64,000 nucleotides of DNA, from the NCBI GenBank assembly GCA_963989245.1, contig OZ022346.1, positions 56,678,809 through 56,742,808 of the forward strand. The letters run 5' to 3'. Under the pieces are notes generated by a model. It saw only the letters and a list, made by a program, of their open reading frames with translations. It was not told the DNA's origin and searched no databases. Origin of the DNA: Nansenia antarctica. Taxonomy: Eukaryota; Chordata; Actinopteri; Argentiniformes; Microstomatidae. Shown piece by piece: positions 55,935 through 64,000 of this stretch (the first letter of the stretch is position 1; the number at the start of each line of letters is the position of its first letter). The translations under genes were made by a program, and so were the position numbers.

Positions 55935-56430
55935 AGATGTATGGAAGCATATAGCTGACTAAATTCAAATGGTAATGCGATATGAGATTGCAATTGCATG
56001 TTCCACTTTTGCATGCATTCTTTCAGACAATATTCAAATTCAAATGCAATTCTAATGATTTGCATTTTCATTTTCATGTACCCGATGTGCACATTCGCTG
56101 TCAATATTAAAATTATAATGCAAAGCCATTTGACAAGTCGCTGCGCTGCTTTGTAGCTGACAAAATTCAAAAGTTCATTCTAATGTGCAAATGACTTTGC
56201 AATCCCAAAATAGCATATTCATTTGCCACTTTTGCCTGCGTTATTTGAGTCAATATTCAAATTGTAATGCAATAATGTGATTCGCAATTGTTCTAGTAAA
56301 CACATCCGCTTTGTAGCTGACAAAATTCAAACTCTCTATGCAATTCGGTGATACGCAATTGCATTTACATGTTCTAGGAAACACATCCGCTTTAAAGCTG
56401 ACAAAATTCAAACTCTATGCAATTCGAACG
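55935..56430. repeat. Degenerate AATTCAAA / GCAATT repeat
   Basis: TAGCTGACAAAATTCAAA-type words recur at about 55953, 56152, 56310 and 56395. ACACATCCGCTTTRWAGCTG occurs twice. The period is irregular, so it may be an old array or a palindromic element. Confidence 0.6.
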
Positions 56431-56612
56431 CATCCGGGTACTTTGCTCTCCCGTCATGTCCACGCCCCTTTTTGGGTTTAATCCGATAAAATAAGAAAAC
56501 CGTAGTGCTTTTTAGATATTAGGAGCCCAAATCCGATGGCCAGTTAGGCAAACTATTATATAGTGTCGTTGCCGATCAATGATCGGCGTCGTTAGCAGAG
56601 TCTTCTTCATAT

Positions 56613-58135
56613 AGAAGATATGCTTTTAACCGTAAACTCAATGAACCGGGAGTTCACCCGCTGCTGCTCGCAGCACCGCTTGCTGCTGGATGAAACTCCC
56701 GTTGACAGCGGGGGGAGAGAATAGTTCTACCGGGGAATTAACTCCGCGCTGTGTCGACCGTGATAGGAGTGTAGTATCGACACCATTCAAATGGTTATGG
56801 ATTCCCTGTCCTCTCCCCTATCCGGACACGTTTGAATTGTTATCCTAACCCACGGTAAATCACAGTTATTAACCCGCAAAGGGTGCCTCCGGGCACCGTC
56901 TTTGCCCGTGAATAACACCGGCTATGAAGGTGGTACAAACACAATACTCCTTTGCTAACTTCACCATCGGTATACGGTCATTTTGAGCCCTTAACCACCG
57001 CGCTGACACCCCGAGAAGATATGCTTTTAACCGTAAACTCAATGAACCGGGAGTTCACCCGCTGCTGCTCGCAGCACCGCTTGCTGCTGGATGAAACTCC
57101 CGTTGACAGCGGGGGGTGGGAATAGTTCTACCCGGGAATTCGCTCCGCGCTGTGTCGACCGTGATAGGAGTGTAGTATCGGAACCATTCAAATGGTTTTG
57201 GATTTCCTGTCCTCTCCCCTATCTGGACACGTTTGAATTGTTATCCTAACCCACGGTAAACCACAGTTATTAACCCGCAAAGGGTGCCTCCGGGCACCGT
57301 CTTTGCCCGTGAATAACACCGGCTATGAAGGTGGTACAAACACAATACTCCTTTGCTAACTTCACCATCGGTATACGGTCATTTTGAGCCCTTAACCACC
57401 GCACTGACACCCCGAGAAGATATGCTTTTAACCGTAAACTCAATGAACCGGGAGTTCACCCGCTGCTCTAAGCAGCAGCACGTCATGGAGGATATCAGCG
57501 GGGGGACAGACACTTTCTACCCGGGAATTCGCTCCGCGCTGTGTCGACCGTGATAAGAGTGTCGTATCGACACCATTCAAATGGTTCTAGATTCCCTGTC
57601 CTCTCCCCTCTTGGGACACGTTTGAATTTTTACCGTAACCCACGGTAAACCACAGTTATTAACCCGCAAAGGGTGCCTCCGGGCACCGTCTTTGCCCGTT
57701 AATAACACGGGCTATGAAGGGGGTAGAAACACAAGACTATGCTCCTAACTCCATCATCGGTATACTGTCATTTTGAGCCCTGAACCACCGTGGTGCCACC
57801 CCGAGAAGTGAACCGGGAGTAAACTCAATATACCGGGAGTTCAACATGCGTCAAGTGCTTAACTTCACCCCGAGCAGTGTCGACATCGATGGCTGTCTTC
57901 AATCGACTCCACTTAAAGTGATTTACGATCCCGCCCCTCTCCCCTGTCCGGACACATTTGAATTTTCACCGTAAGCCCCGTTAAAACGAAGTTATTAACC
58001 CGCAAAGAGTGTGCCCCGGGCACCGTCTTTGTCCAATAATAACACCGGCTAGGAAGGTGGTAAAAATACAAGACTATGCTGGCTCACTCCAACATCGCTA
58101 TACGGTCATTTTAAGCCATCAACCACCCCGCTGGC
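56613..58135. repeat. 400-bp satellite, about four copies
   Basis: GAAGATATGCTTTTAACCGT starts near 56613, 57013 and 57413, a period of 400 bp. A fourth, more diverged unit begins near 57813. Every unit contains GCAAAGGGTGCC and GGCACCGTCTTTGC around a short loop, a stable hairpin. The first two differ by few bases, the third and fourth more. The array ends about 110 bp from a 5S rRNA fragment. Confidence 0.9.
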
Positions 58136-58248
58136 ACCTCGGGAAGTAATGTTTCGAACCCCGAGAGCATGCATAAATGTCTATCCGAAAAGAGTACACT
58201 CTCCTCGGCCTCTGCACGCGCCTCTCCTCGGTAACGTGGAGGTACGAA

Positions 58249-58298
58249 AAGCTTACAGCACCGTGTATTCCCAGGCGGTCTCCCATCCAGGTACTAAC
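58249..58298 (-). rRNA. 5S rRNA fragment, 3' part
   Basis: On the - strand: GTTAGTACCTGGATGGGAGA, then CCGCCTGGGAATACACGGTG, then CTGTAAGCTTTT, the 5S 3' end followed by T residues of the terminator. It breaks off four bases earlier than the break at 26574 and joins a MULE coding piece. Confidence 0.85.
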
Positions 58299-58299
58299 A

Positions 58300-58385
58300 C
58301 AGACCTCCAGTACGAAGCCAGATGTCTGAGGCCCTGAATATATTGTTCTTTCAGCCTCAGTAGACGGGCCTCCAACTCCCTCCAC
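58300..58385 (-). pseudogene. MULE transposase C-terminal fragment
   Basis: Matches the end of MULE exon 2 (12365-12455) with few changes; on the - strand it reads WRELEARLLRLKEQYIQGLR. It joins the GGGGAACATAG repeat on one side and a 5S fragment on the other. Confidence 0.7.
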
Positions 58386-58590
58386 GGAGGGAGCGGGGAA
58401 CATAGGACCCTTTTTCTGGAGCGGGGAACATAGGACCCGGGGAACATAGGACCCTTTTTCGGAAGCGGGGAACATAGGACCCTTTTTCGGAAGCGGGGAA
58501 CATAGGACCCTTTTTCGGAAGCGGGGAACATAGGACCCTTTTTCGGAAGCGGGGAACCGGGGAACATAGGACCCGGGGAACATAGGTACG
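58386..58590. repeat. GGGGAACATAGGACCC tandem repeat
   Basis: Five regular units of CGGAAGCGGGGAACATAGGA then CCCTTTTT, plus short forms. The same family as 17950-18115. Confidence 0.95.
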
Positions 58591-58899
58591 CTCCCGTTCG
58601 AAGCTAGCATTAGGTGCGAGGCTGCTCGGTTAGCCCATTAGCGGGAACATTATTTGTTTCACAAAATAGGCTGATTTAGTTGACCATGAACATCAGACTA
58701 TATTACGAATGTTCATCTAAAATACTCTATACTGAGCACTGGTATAAGAACATGAACCAGAGAACAGCAGTAAATGCAATAACCCACAGTCGTCGCTGAT
58801 GATGTTGCATTTTCGATTTGGATACGCTTACGGGATTAAAGGGCCGGGCGCCGGGCTAAGAGACAGTGAGGAAGAGGGATTTCCTGAAATCCAAATGTC

Positions 58900-58972
58900 C
58901 CGCGAAATTCGGACCAATCACAAAACTGTTTTGCAAGCGGCCCGCCACGAATAAATGCATATAGAGGAAACA
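58900..58972 (+). mobile_element. hAT end fragment
   Basis: GCGGCCCGCCACGAATAAAT, then GCATATAGAGGAAACACTG, as at the right end of the hAT 39535-42118. Confidence 0.65.
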
Positions 58973-59139
58973 CTGAGTAACTTATATACAGTATATGAAC
59001 CTAACACAAGAATGTAAACATATTGCAGGGTTATAGAACATTGCACTATTCCCTTAGTTATTGCACAGTAGTTTCTCGTATTGCACAGCTGGCGGGGGGG
59101 GGGTTACAGAGGGAATTTCTGTTTAGTTTTTCTTAGACC

Positions 59140-59290
59140 TTAGCCGAGTTTAGTGCACTTATGGCCCTGGGGAAGAAACTGAACTTTAGTCTGTTAGTCC
59201 GGGTGGGCATGGTACTGAAGCGTCTGCCTGAGCGCAGCCGTGTGAAGTGTTTGTTGCCAGGGTGACGCATGTAGGTGTGTAATAATAATA
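59140..59290 (-). pseudogene. LINE ORF2 C-terminal fragment
   Basis: Reads MRHPGNKHFTRLRSGRRFST, then PTRTNRLKFSFFPRAISALN. It is the same type as the end of 9290-9649. A TTA microsatellite and GCGCCTTTCTCAAACCCAAG follow at the right. Confidence 0.6.
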
Positions 59291-59499
59291 ATAATATCTT
59301 AGATTTATATAGCGCCTTTCTCAAACCCAAGGACGCTTGTTGGGAATAGTGCAATAATGTTCTACTACAACTGTACTAAGCTCCGAGGACGTGTGTTGTT
59401 TTTAAAACTATGAAATCTTTTCACAAAAGCTGTCAGATCCCTTGTTGCCTTTAAGACATCCACCACCACCTCAGGGTTTAAAATGTATATACTGTACAT

Positions 59500-60828
59500 A
59501 CAAGCAGATAACTCACCAGAATTGCCATACACATGTAGGCCTATATATAGTACGTACATTGATGGAGAGGCAATCATAACTGAGCTCATATATACACATA
59601 CAAAATAAAAGGGAGAGAAAAAATAAAATAAAGGTAATAATAAAAACATGAAAACTGATTAAAAAATATATAAAATAAAAATAAATAAAATAAAGAAAAG
59701 GGTACATTGCAACAGATACATTAATTATATCCAACTCCTACTCTACTCCTGGTCAATTCACACACCTGTTCAAATGGTTTATTACAGAGTTTACATTTGT
59801 TCACGCCCAGGTTCGTCCATCCAGTGTGATAAGTCCTTGTCCTCCAGATATTTTATGAATGGGCCCCAAATACTTTGGAATCTTTCCTGCCTGTCTTTGA
59901 GTGTGTATGACATTTTCTCTAATGGTAGACACCGAGACATCTCCCTAAACCATTGCACAATACTTGGTTTACCTGTGCTTTTCCACGTTAGTGCTATTGA
60001 TCTTTTGGCCTGTAAAATACACATATCCATAAAGATCTGTTCACTGCATTTCATCCTGTGTCCCTCTGGGTAAATGCCAAGAATAAACAGCTTAGGCTCA
60101 ACAGTAATTTTAATTGACAGAATGTCCTGTATTATTATTCCAAGTTCTTCCCAGAATTCTTGAATTCTTGGACATTCCCATATACAATGAAAAAATGTAC
60201 CCTTGTCCTCTCTACACCTGTTACATAAGTCTGGAATGTTGGGGTTACATTTATTGAGTTTTTCTGGTGTTATATATACTCTCATTATCCAATTGTACTG
60301 TAGAAGCTTTAAACGAGTGTTAGCGGTCTGGGTTTGAGCTCTTTTGCATGCCTTGTTCCATTTTTCCACTGATATTTCCTCTTGAAGGTCACTCCTCCAT
60401 GCTTTCAATTTGGGTTCTGAAGATTCTAGTGATCTAGCAATCAACAAATCATATACATCCGAAATAATTCCTTTTCCGAAAGGATTTTTAATTAAAACTT
60501 TCTCCAATGAGGATAGAGCGGGTATGGCCAGGGAGTGATTTTGATTAGAATAAATAAAGTTCCTGAGCTGTAAGTACTTAAAGAAATGCTTGCGAGGGAT
60601 AGAATGTTTGTTTACTAGAATTTCAAATGATTCCATATGCTCATCCTTTGAGTCGAAGATGTCATTAATGTGTGTTATTCCTTTGTCAGCCCATAATGTA
60701 AAGCCCCTGTCTGCCATACCTGGCACAAAGTAATTATTGCCCCAAATGGGACTATAGCGAGAGAGAACAGGTGTTTCCGACAAGTATTTTTGTACCTCGT
60801 ACCATACAGAAATCATGGCGACCAAGTA
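59500..60828 (-). mobile_element. L1/Tx1-type LINE, 5'-truncated
   Basis: The ORF2 C-terminal part is at 59791-60825, followed by a 3' UTR to about 59500. The 3' UTR has an inverted second copy at 61436-61640. It lies in the ANGEL1 intron downstream of exon 3. Confidence 0.75.
59791..60825 (-). pseudogene. L1/Tx1 ORF2 C-terminal domain
   Basis: About 340 open codons downstream of the reverse transcriptase core. It shows YFVPGMADRGFTLWADKGI, then LQYNWIMRVYITPEKL, and the zinc-like CNRCREDKGTFFHCIWECP typical of L1/Tx1 ORF2 C-termini. The polymerase and endonuclease are missing through 5' truncation. Confidence 0.75.
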
Positions 60829-60944
60829 ATTTGATCGGACAAGAGGAATTCCATGAGTGCTGATCAGATTTCCTGAGCATATTTACGAACGCACCCTGTG
60901 TGTGCATGTGTTACAGTACGGCTAAGTTAGTCCCCCACACTCAC

Positions 60945-61183
60945 ATCAGGCTCCCATCTCTGGAGCTCCTTCATCAGGACGTGGAGGCGGTAGTTCCAAC
61001 CCAGCACCTCTAGAGGGCAGTGTTTGTACAGCTCCTGGTTGGCCTCCAGCAGTCCCTGGGCCAGGATGTTGTAGGACATGACAGTGAAGTCAAAGCAGGC
61101 CTGGGGGAGGTCTTGGCGGGCTCCCTGGGGAGGCTCTGCTGCGGCGTGGCTCTCACCCAGGTCCTCCCACATCCTCCACATCT
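60945..61183 (-). CDS. angel1: ANGEL1 exon (start of the CCR4-like nuclease domain)
   Basis: ANGEL1 belongs to the CCR4-type endonuclease/exonuclease/phosphatase family and binds eIF4E. Acceptor CTCTGTAG at 61184, donor GTGAGT after 60945. It encodes EMWRMWEDLGESH, then FDFTVMSYNILAQGLLEANQ, ELYKHCPLEVLGWNYRL and LMKELQRWEPD. MSYNILAQ with the N-terminal asparagine is the first catalytic block of the family. The phase joins exon 2 exactly (GAA G + AG). The rest of the nuclease domain, starting with the LQEV block, was not found to the left, where 60 kb of repeats lies. The gene may be cut off or have a very long intron. Confidence 0.88.
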
Positions 61184-61260
61184 CTACAGAGGAGGCAGAG
61201 AGGCATGTCTGGTGCACATGCTAACCCCAATACTGTGGTACCAGTGATGTGAGCACGACA

Positions 61261-61336
61261 GAACGCACTTTGAATTGCCCCTGTTGTATGAAATGTGCTA
61301 TACAAATAAACTTGCCTTGCCTTGCCTTGCCTTGCC
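61261..61336 (+). repeat. L2-type LINE 3' tail
   Basis: GCACTTTGAATTGCCCCTGT, then repeated CCTTG. It lies in the intron between ANGEL1 exons 2 and 3. The tail shows two nearby copies of CTTGCCTTGCCTAGGTCTAA. Confidence 0.75.
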
Positions 61337-61435
61337 TAGGTCTAACCTTGCCTTGCCTAGGTCTAACACACTAGATTCATTCTCATTTGGTGAGAATAAC
61401 AAGAACTCCCCAAATGTTACAAATATGCAGTTGTT

Positions 61436-61640
61436 GTGAATTGACCAGGAGTAGTGTAAGGAGTTGGATATAATCAATGTATCTGTTGCAATGTAGGCTA
61501 CCCTTTTCTGTAGTTTCCTTTTTTTTCTCTCCTTTTTATTTTGTATGTGTATGTATGTGCTCAGTTATATTATTACATCTCCATCAATGTATGTACCATA
61601 TATACTTTTGTATGGTAATTCTGGTGAGCTATGTGCATCA
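61436..61640 (+). repeat. L1/Tx1 3' UTR, inverted relative to 59512-59765
   Basis: AATTGACCAGGAGTAGTGTA, then TCTCCTTTTTATTTTGTATG, then GGTAATTCTGGTGAG, the inverse of 59500-59765. It ends 10-20 bp before the ANGEL1 exon 2 donor. Confidence 0.75.
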
Positions 61641-61659
61641 CGCAAAAAAAACACCTCAC

Positions 61660-62409
61660 CTTCATAGGGATGGACCCTCTCCTGCAGTGGAGGGTAGTAG
61701 CTCATCCCAGGGTACTGCCATGGTGGGTAGTGGGCTTCATCCCTGAACTGACTATGGCCCTCCACGGCCTGGCTACCGTGTGTCTCTGACTCAGCCAGGA
61801 GGGTGACCAGGTCCAGCGGTTCCAGCGGCGGAGGAGGACCGCAAATCCCAGCATGCAGTTCACCTAGATCTATGGGTTGATCCCAGCATTCCTCTGCCGC
61901 GACCGCACAATCGTCTGCCTGGGTGCCAACGTTCTCCAGTACCAACGCCTTCAGGGCCTGGGTTTGGGTCGGTGCTGACTCCCCCATGGCCAATGTCTCT
62001 GTCTGTCCTCCCAGAGGGCTGATGACGGTGGTCCTCCCTGTCTCCTCTGAGGCGCTGTCCTCTGTCCTGTTGCCTGATGGATCTTGTAGTTCTGCCGTCT
62101 CTGTCGATAGCTGTACCTGTGCTACCGGGCTACTCTTGTTAGGGTCGACAAGGGTGAACTCTTCCACCTTCTCTTCCTCTTCCTCCTTCATTACTTTACA
62201 CACTCCACCTGTCCCGCTCTCCACTCCCGGTGCTCCCTCTTCCAGCCCGTCCCTTGTCTCTCTCCTGGCCTCCTCCTTGCCCTCCGAGAGCCTCTGATCC
62301 AGCCGGGCTGTGTTCTGTGTTCTGGTAAACCTCCTGGATGGTACAACTCCTCCACCATCCCAGACTTCCTTTCCATTAGTGCACACAGAGGGCGGCTTCC
62401 TCACGGCGT
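61660..62409 (-). CDS. angel1: ANGEL1 exon 2 (N-terminal region)
   Basis: Acceptor TTCTCTTGACACAG and donor G/GTGAGG bound 750 bases with one open frame. It begins AVRKPPSVCTNGKEVWDGGG and ends YPGMSYYPPLQERVHPYE. It is acidic and of low complexity (KEEEEEKVEEFTLVD), typical of the poorly conserved N-terminus of ANGEL1. The identification rests on the perfect phase and position relative to the conserved exon at 60945-61183. The YPP..HPYE..W pattern agrees with IPYHEILWREWEDF of the mammalian protein. The first coding exon is not found with certainty. Confidence 0.75.
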
Positions 62410-62611
62410 CTGTGTCAAGAGAAGTGGTCGGTTGGTTGGTGACTTATGGAAGATAGATAGATTTGTCTGCATTCATTCAAATCACATAATTTCATTAATC
62501 ACATCTAAGTATTTTTTTATGCTTGATTCCAACATCTGTCAGACTGATATTGATCAATTTATCAGATTGATATGCAACAGTGGTTTTAAAGTCATGCATG
62601 GCTTAAAAGTG

Positions 62612-62824
62612 AGGCTAGGTGCACAATCTCCTCTACTTCCTGAAAGGCACCTTGCATGAACATATCCTGTCTCACTTTATTGGTTTAATTGATTAATCAG
62701 CTGTGCACTGTGTGTTCCAACAGTTTACCGCACAGCTGATTAATCAATTAAACCAATAAAGTGAGACAGGATATGTTCATGCAAGGTGCCTTTCAGGAAG
62801 TAGTGGAGATCGTGCACCTAGCCT
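62612..62824. mobile_element. Hairpin element with 95-bp arms
   Basis: The arms 62612-62706 and 62730-62824 are inverse copies with about two mismatches, around a 23-bp loop. They begin AGGCTAGGTGCAC. It lies in the presumed first intron of ANGEL1. It is probably a MITE; no target duplication is clear. Confidence 0.9.
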
Positions 62825-62906
62825 ATTATTTTGACCTGCATCAAAACATCAGCACGTGGTCATTTCATGACATCATGCTGGGAGTCTCGACTTCATCGCT
62901 AAAGGG

Positions 62907-63045
62907 CTGAGTTCGTAAATTCGCTCTGGAAATCTGATCAGCACTCATGGAATGCCTCTTGTCCAATCAAATGACTTGGTCCCTTTATGACGTCGAACCC
63001 AGTGTGCGCTCCGGGGCCCTCAGAGAGACTTTACGAACGCAGCCA
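62907..63045. mobile_element. Short MITE with GGCTGMGTTCGTAAA ends
   Basis: GGGCTGAGTTCGTAAA and TTTACGAACGCAGCC are inverted and about 110 bp apart; AAAG flanks both sides. Parts of it occur at 8415-8455 and, inverted, at 60830-60895. Confidence 0.65.
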
Positions 63046-63049
63046 AAGT

Positions 63050-63460
63050 CAGCTGGTCAGCCTAAAACGTCAACGCCATGCGTCGCAGTGTGCTCAGGCT
63101 GAAACGGGCCTGAGATGTGGGACATGCGACATCGTAAACATGTAATTTAATTGACGTTTGACTTAAAAAGACGAACGATTAAAACAAAAGATATCTGCAA
63201 AAGCGAGACAGACACCTGCAACGTTTTGTCAATCATGGCTGCATAGCTGGATAGCGAGCATATCCTGCTCACTGTGCAAATGTTATGGTCATGCAGAGCA
63301 ACGACGACAAGCAATGTTTAAACTTCCAAGTTGCTCTCTTACATATTTCTAACCTCTACTGGGTGTAGTGTTGGTTTGAGGTTTACCTGAGACGCGGTTT
63401 AAAAGCCATGTTAACGGGTAGAGAACGTAAAACATCAGGCTCCCTATCATTTTTTCTGCT
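63050..63460. other. Possible ANGEL1 5' region
   Basis: If exon 2 at 61660 is right, the promoter and first exon should lie here or to the right. There is an ATG followed by a donor (63387-63409), but its phase does not fit. The sequence is not obviously GC-rich. Confidence 0.3.
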
Positions 63461-63465
63461 GTCAG

Positions 63466-64000
63466 TCTTCTTCTTCTTCTTCTTCTTCTTTTTTCAATTG
63501 GCGGTTGACAACCAAATGATGTATTACCGCCACCGCTGGACTGGAGTGTGGCACAGGACTTGCTTCTTAACTTTACTAACTTAAATTCTTTTTAAAAGCC
63601 CTGTTTCCCTTAAAAAGAAAAACAACAACTTTAAAATCTTCCCTTCCCTTCTCTGTAAAATATATTTCATCTCAAATACTTCTTTATTTTCCTCCACCTG
63701 AGCAATAAACCTACGCCTTTCGTTATGGTACTTTTGGCAGTGTATTAAAACATGTTCCACTGTTTCTGGTCTATTCCATAGACACTGCTCACAGTTGCCA
63801 TCTGCATGCTTGTTTATTAAAAACAGGGTACTATTTAAATTGGTATGTCCAATCCTTAACCTGGCCAGCACCACCTCTTCACGCCTGGACCTGCATGTAC
63901 TATTATCCACCCTCACTTTTGGTTGAAAATAAAAAAGGTGTTCTGCTGTCAGTGACGTGGGCGTGTCTTGAAAAACGTTATTCATAGCCAGATAATTCAA
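63466..64000 (-). mobile_element. I-type LINE 3' part, running off the window
   Basis: On the - strand the frame 63581-64000 ends ORF2. It is followed by a short 3' UTR (TGGCGGTAATACATCATTTG) and a (GAA)n tail at 63466-63490. Confidence 0.7.
63581..64000 (-). pseudogene. I-type LINE ORF2 C-terminus
   Basis: EEVVLARLRIGHTNLNSTLF, then CEQCLWNRPETVEHVLIHC is the segment after the RNase H domain in I/Nimb-type LINEs, with a CxxC...HxxxxC zinc-like motif. It is open to the edge of the window, so its true 5' extent is unknown. Confidence 0.7.

Noticed and set aside
63387..63409. ANGEL1 first coding exon (ATG to a GTAAAC donor on the - strand)
   Set aside because: It ends after two bases of a codon while exon 2 needs one base. 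Joining them would put a stop or wrong frame into exon 2. An extra exon would be required.

Overview
The window looks like a repeat-dense piece of a teleost fish genome. The support is: spliced C2H2 zinc-finger genes of the fish type, an ANGEL1-like gene, tRNA-derived SINEs, L2, L1/Tx1, Rex-like and I-type LINEs, several hAT elements, and pieces of 5S rRNA. I cannot name the species. Most bases belong to mobile elements nested in one another and to tandem arrays. Only a few stretches look like host coding exons.

Layout. 0-1 kb: a broken vasohibin-1-like exon (- strand). 1-9 kb: SINE and LINE tails, a Harbinger-like element (1939-3048), a 2.5 kb pentanucleotide array (3275-5790), a hAT deletion derivative with a perfect 8-bp duplication (8193-9270). 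9-20 kb: LINE pieces, an inverted-repeat element, a two-exon MULE transposase gene on the - strand (12343-15892) with a hAT in its intron (12766-14213), a foldback element (17098-17532), minisatellites. 20.8-21.5 kb: an eight-finger C2H2 array (- strand). 21.9-25.5 kb: a 1257-bp tandem duplication carrying small coding exons of an unidentified gene; two copies hold an in-frame fusion of two exons. 26.5-32.3 kb: a Ginger-like transposon with 100-bp terminal inverted repeats, inserted in a 5S rRNA sequence and carrying a seven-exon D,D35E integrase with an open frame of 384 codons. 33-44.5 kb: an 18-finger C2H2 gene (+ strand) whose 7.7 kb intron holds a LINE, minisatellites and nested hATs. 45.2-54.8 kb: an endogenous retrovirus on the - strand, defined by two LTR-like ends, a tRNA-His type primer site and a gag zinc-knuckle remnant, with an almost intact L2-type LINE between the ends. 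55-59 kb: degenerate repeats, a 400-bp satellite beside a 5S fragment, and a deleted MULE piece. 59-64 kb: an L1/Tx1 3' part, two exons of ANGEL1 (- strand), a 95-bp-arm hairpin, and the end of an I-type LINE.

How it fits together. Transposons explain much of the gene damage. A hAT-like end abuts the vasohibin fragment, a LINE-tail repeat abuts the first finger of the - strand zinc-finger array, and a Harbinger fragment follows the new stop of the + strand zinc-finger gene. Several long tandem arrays start exactly at LINE 3' tails or inside LINE 3' UTRs, so retroposition seems to seed satellites here. The most unusual items are the intron-bearing integrase transposon in 5S rDNA, the exon fusion followed by tandem duplication, and the L2 LINE whose ORF1 and ORF2 share one frame with a single UGA between them. 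All splice sites are read by eye and no searches were run.
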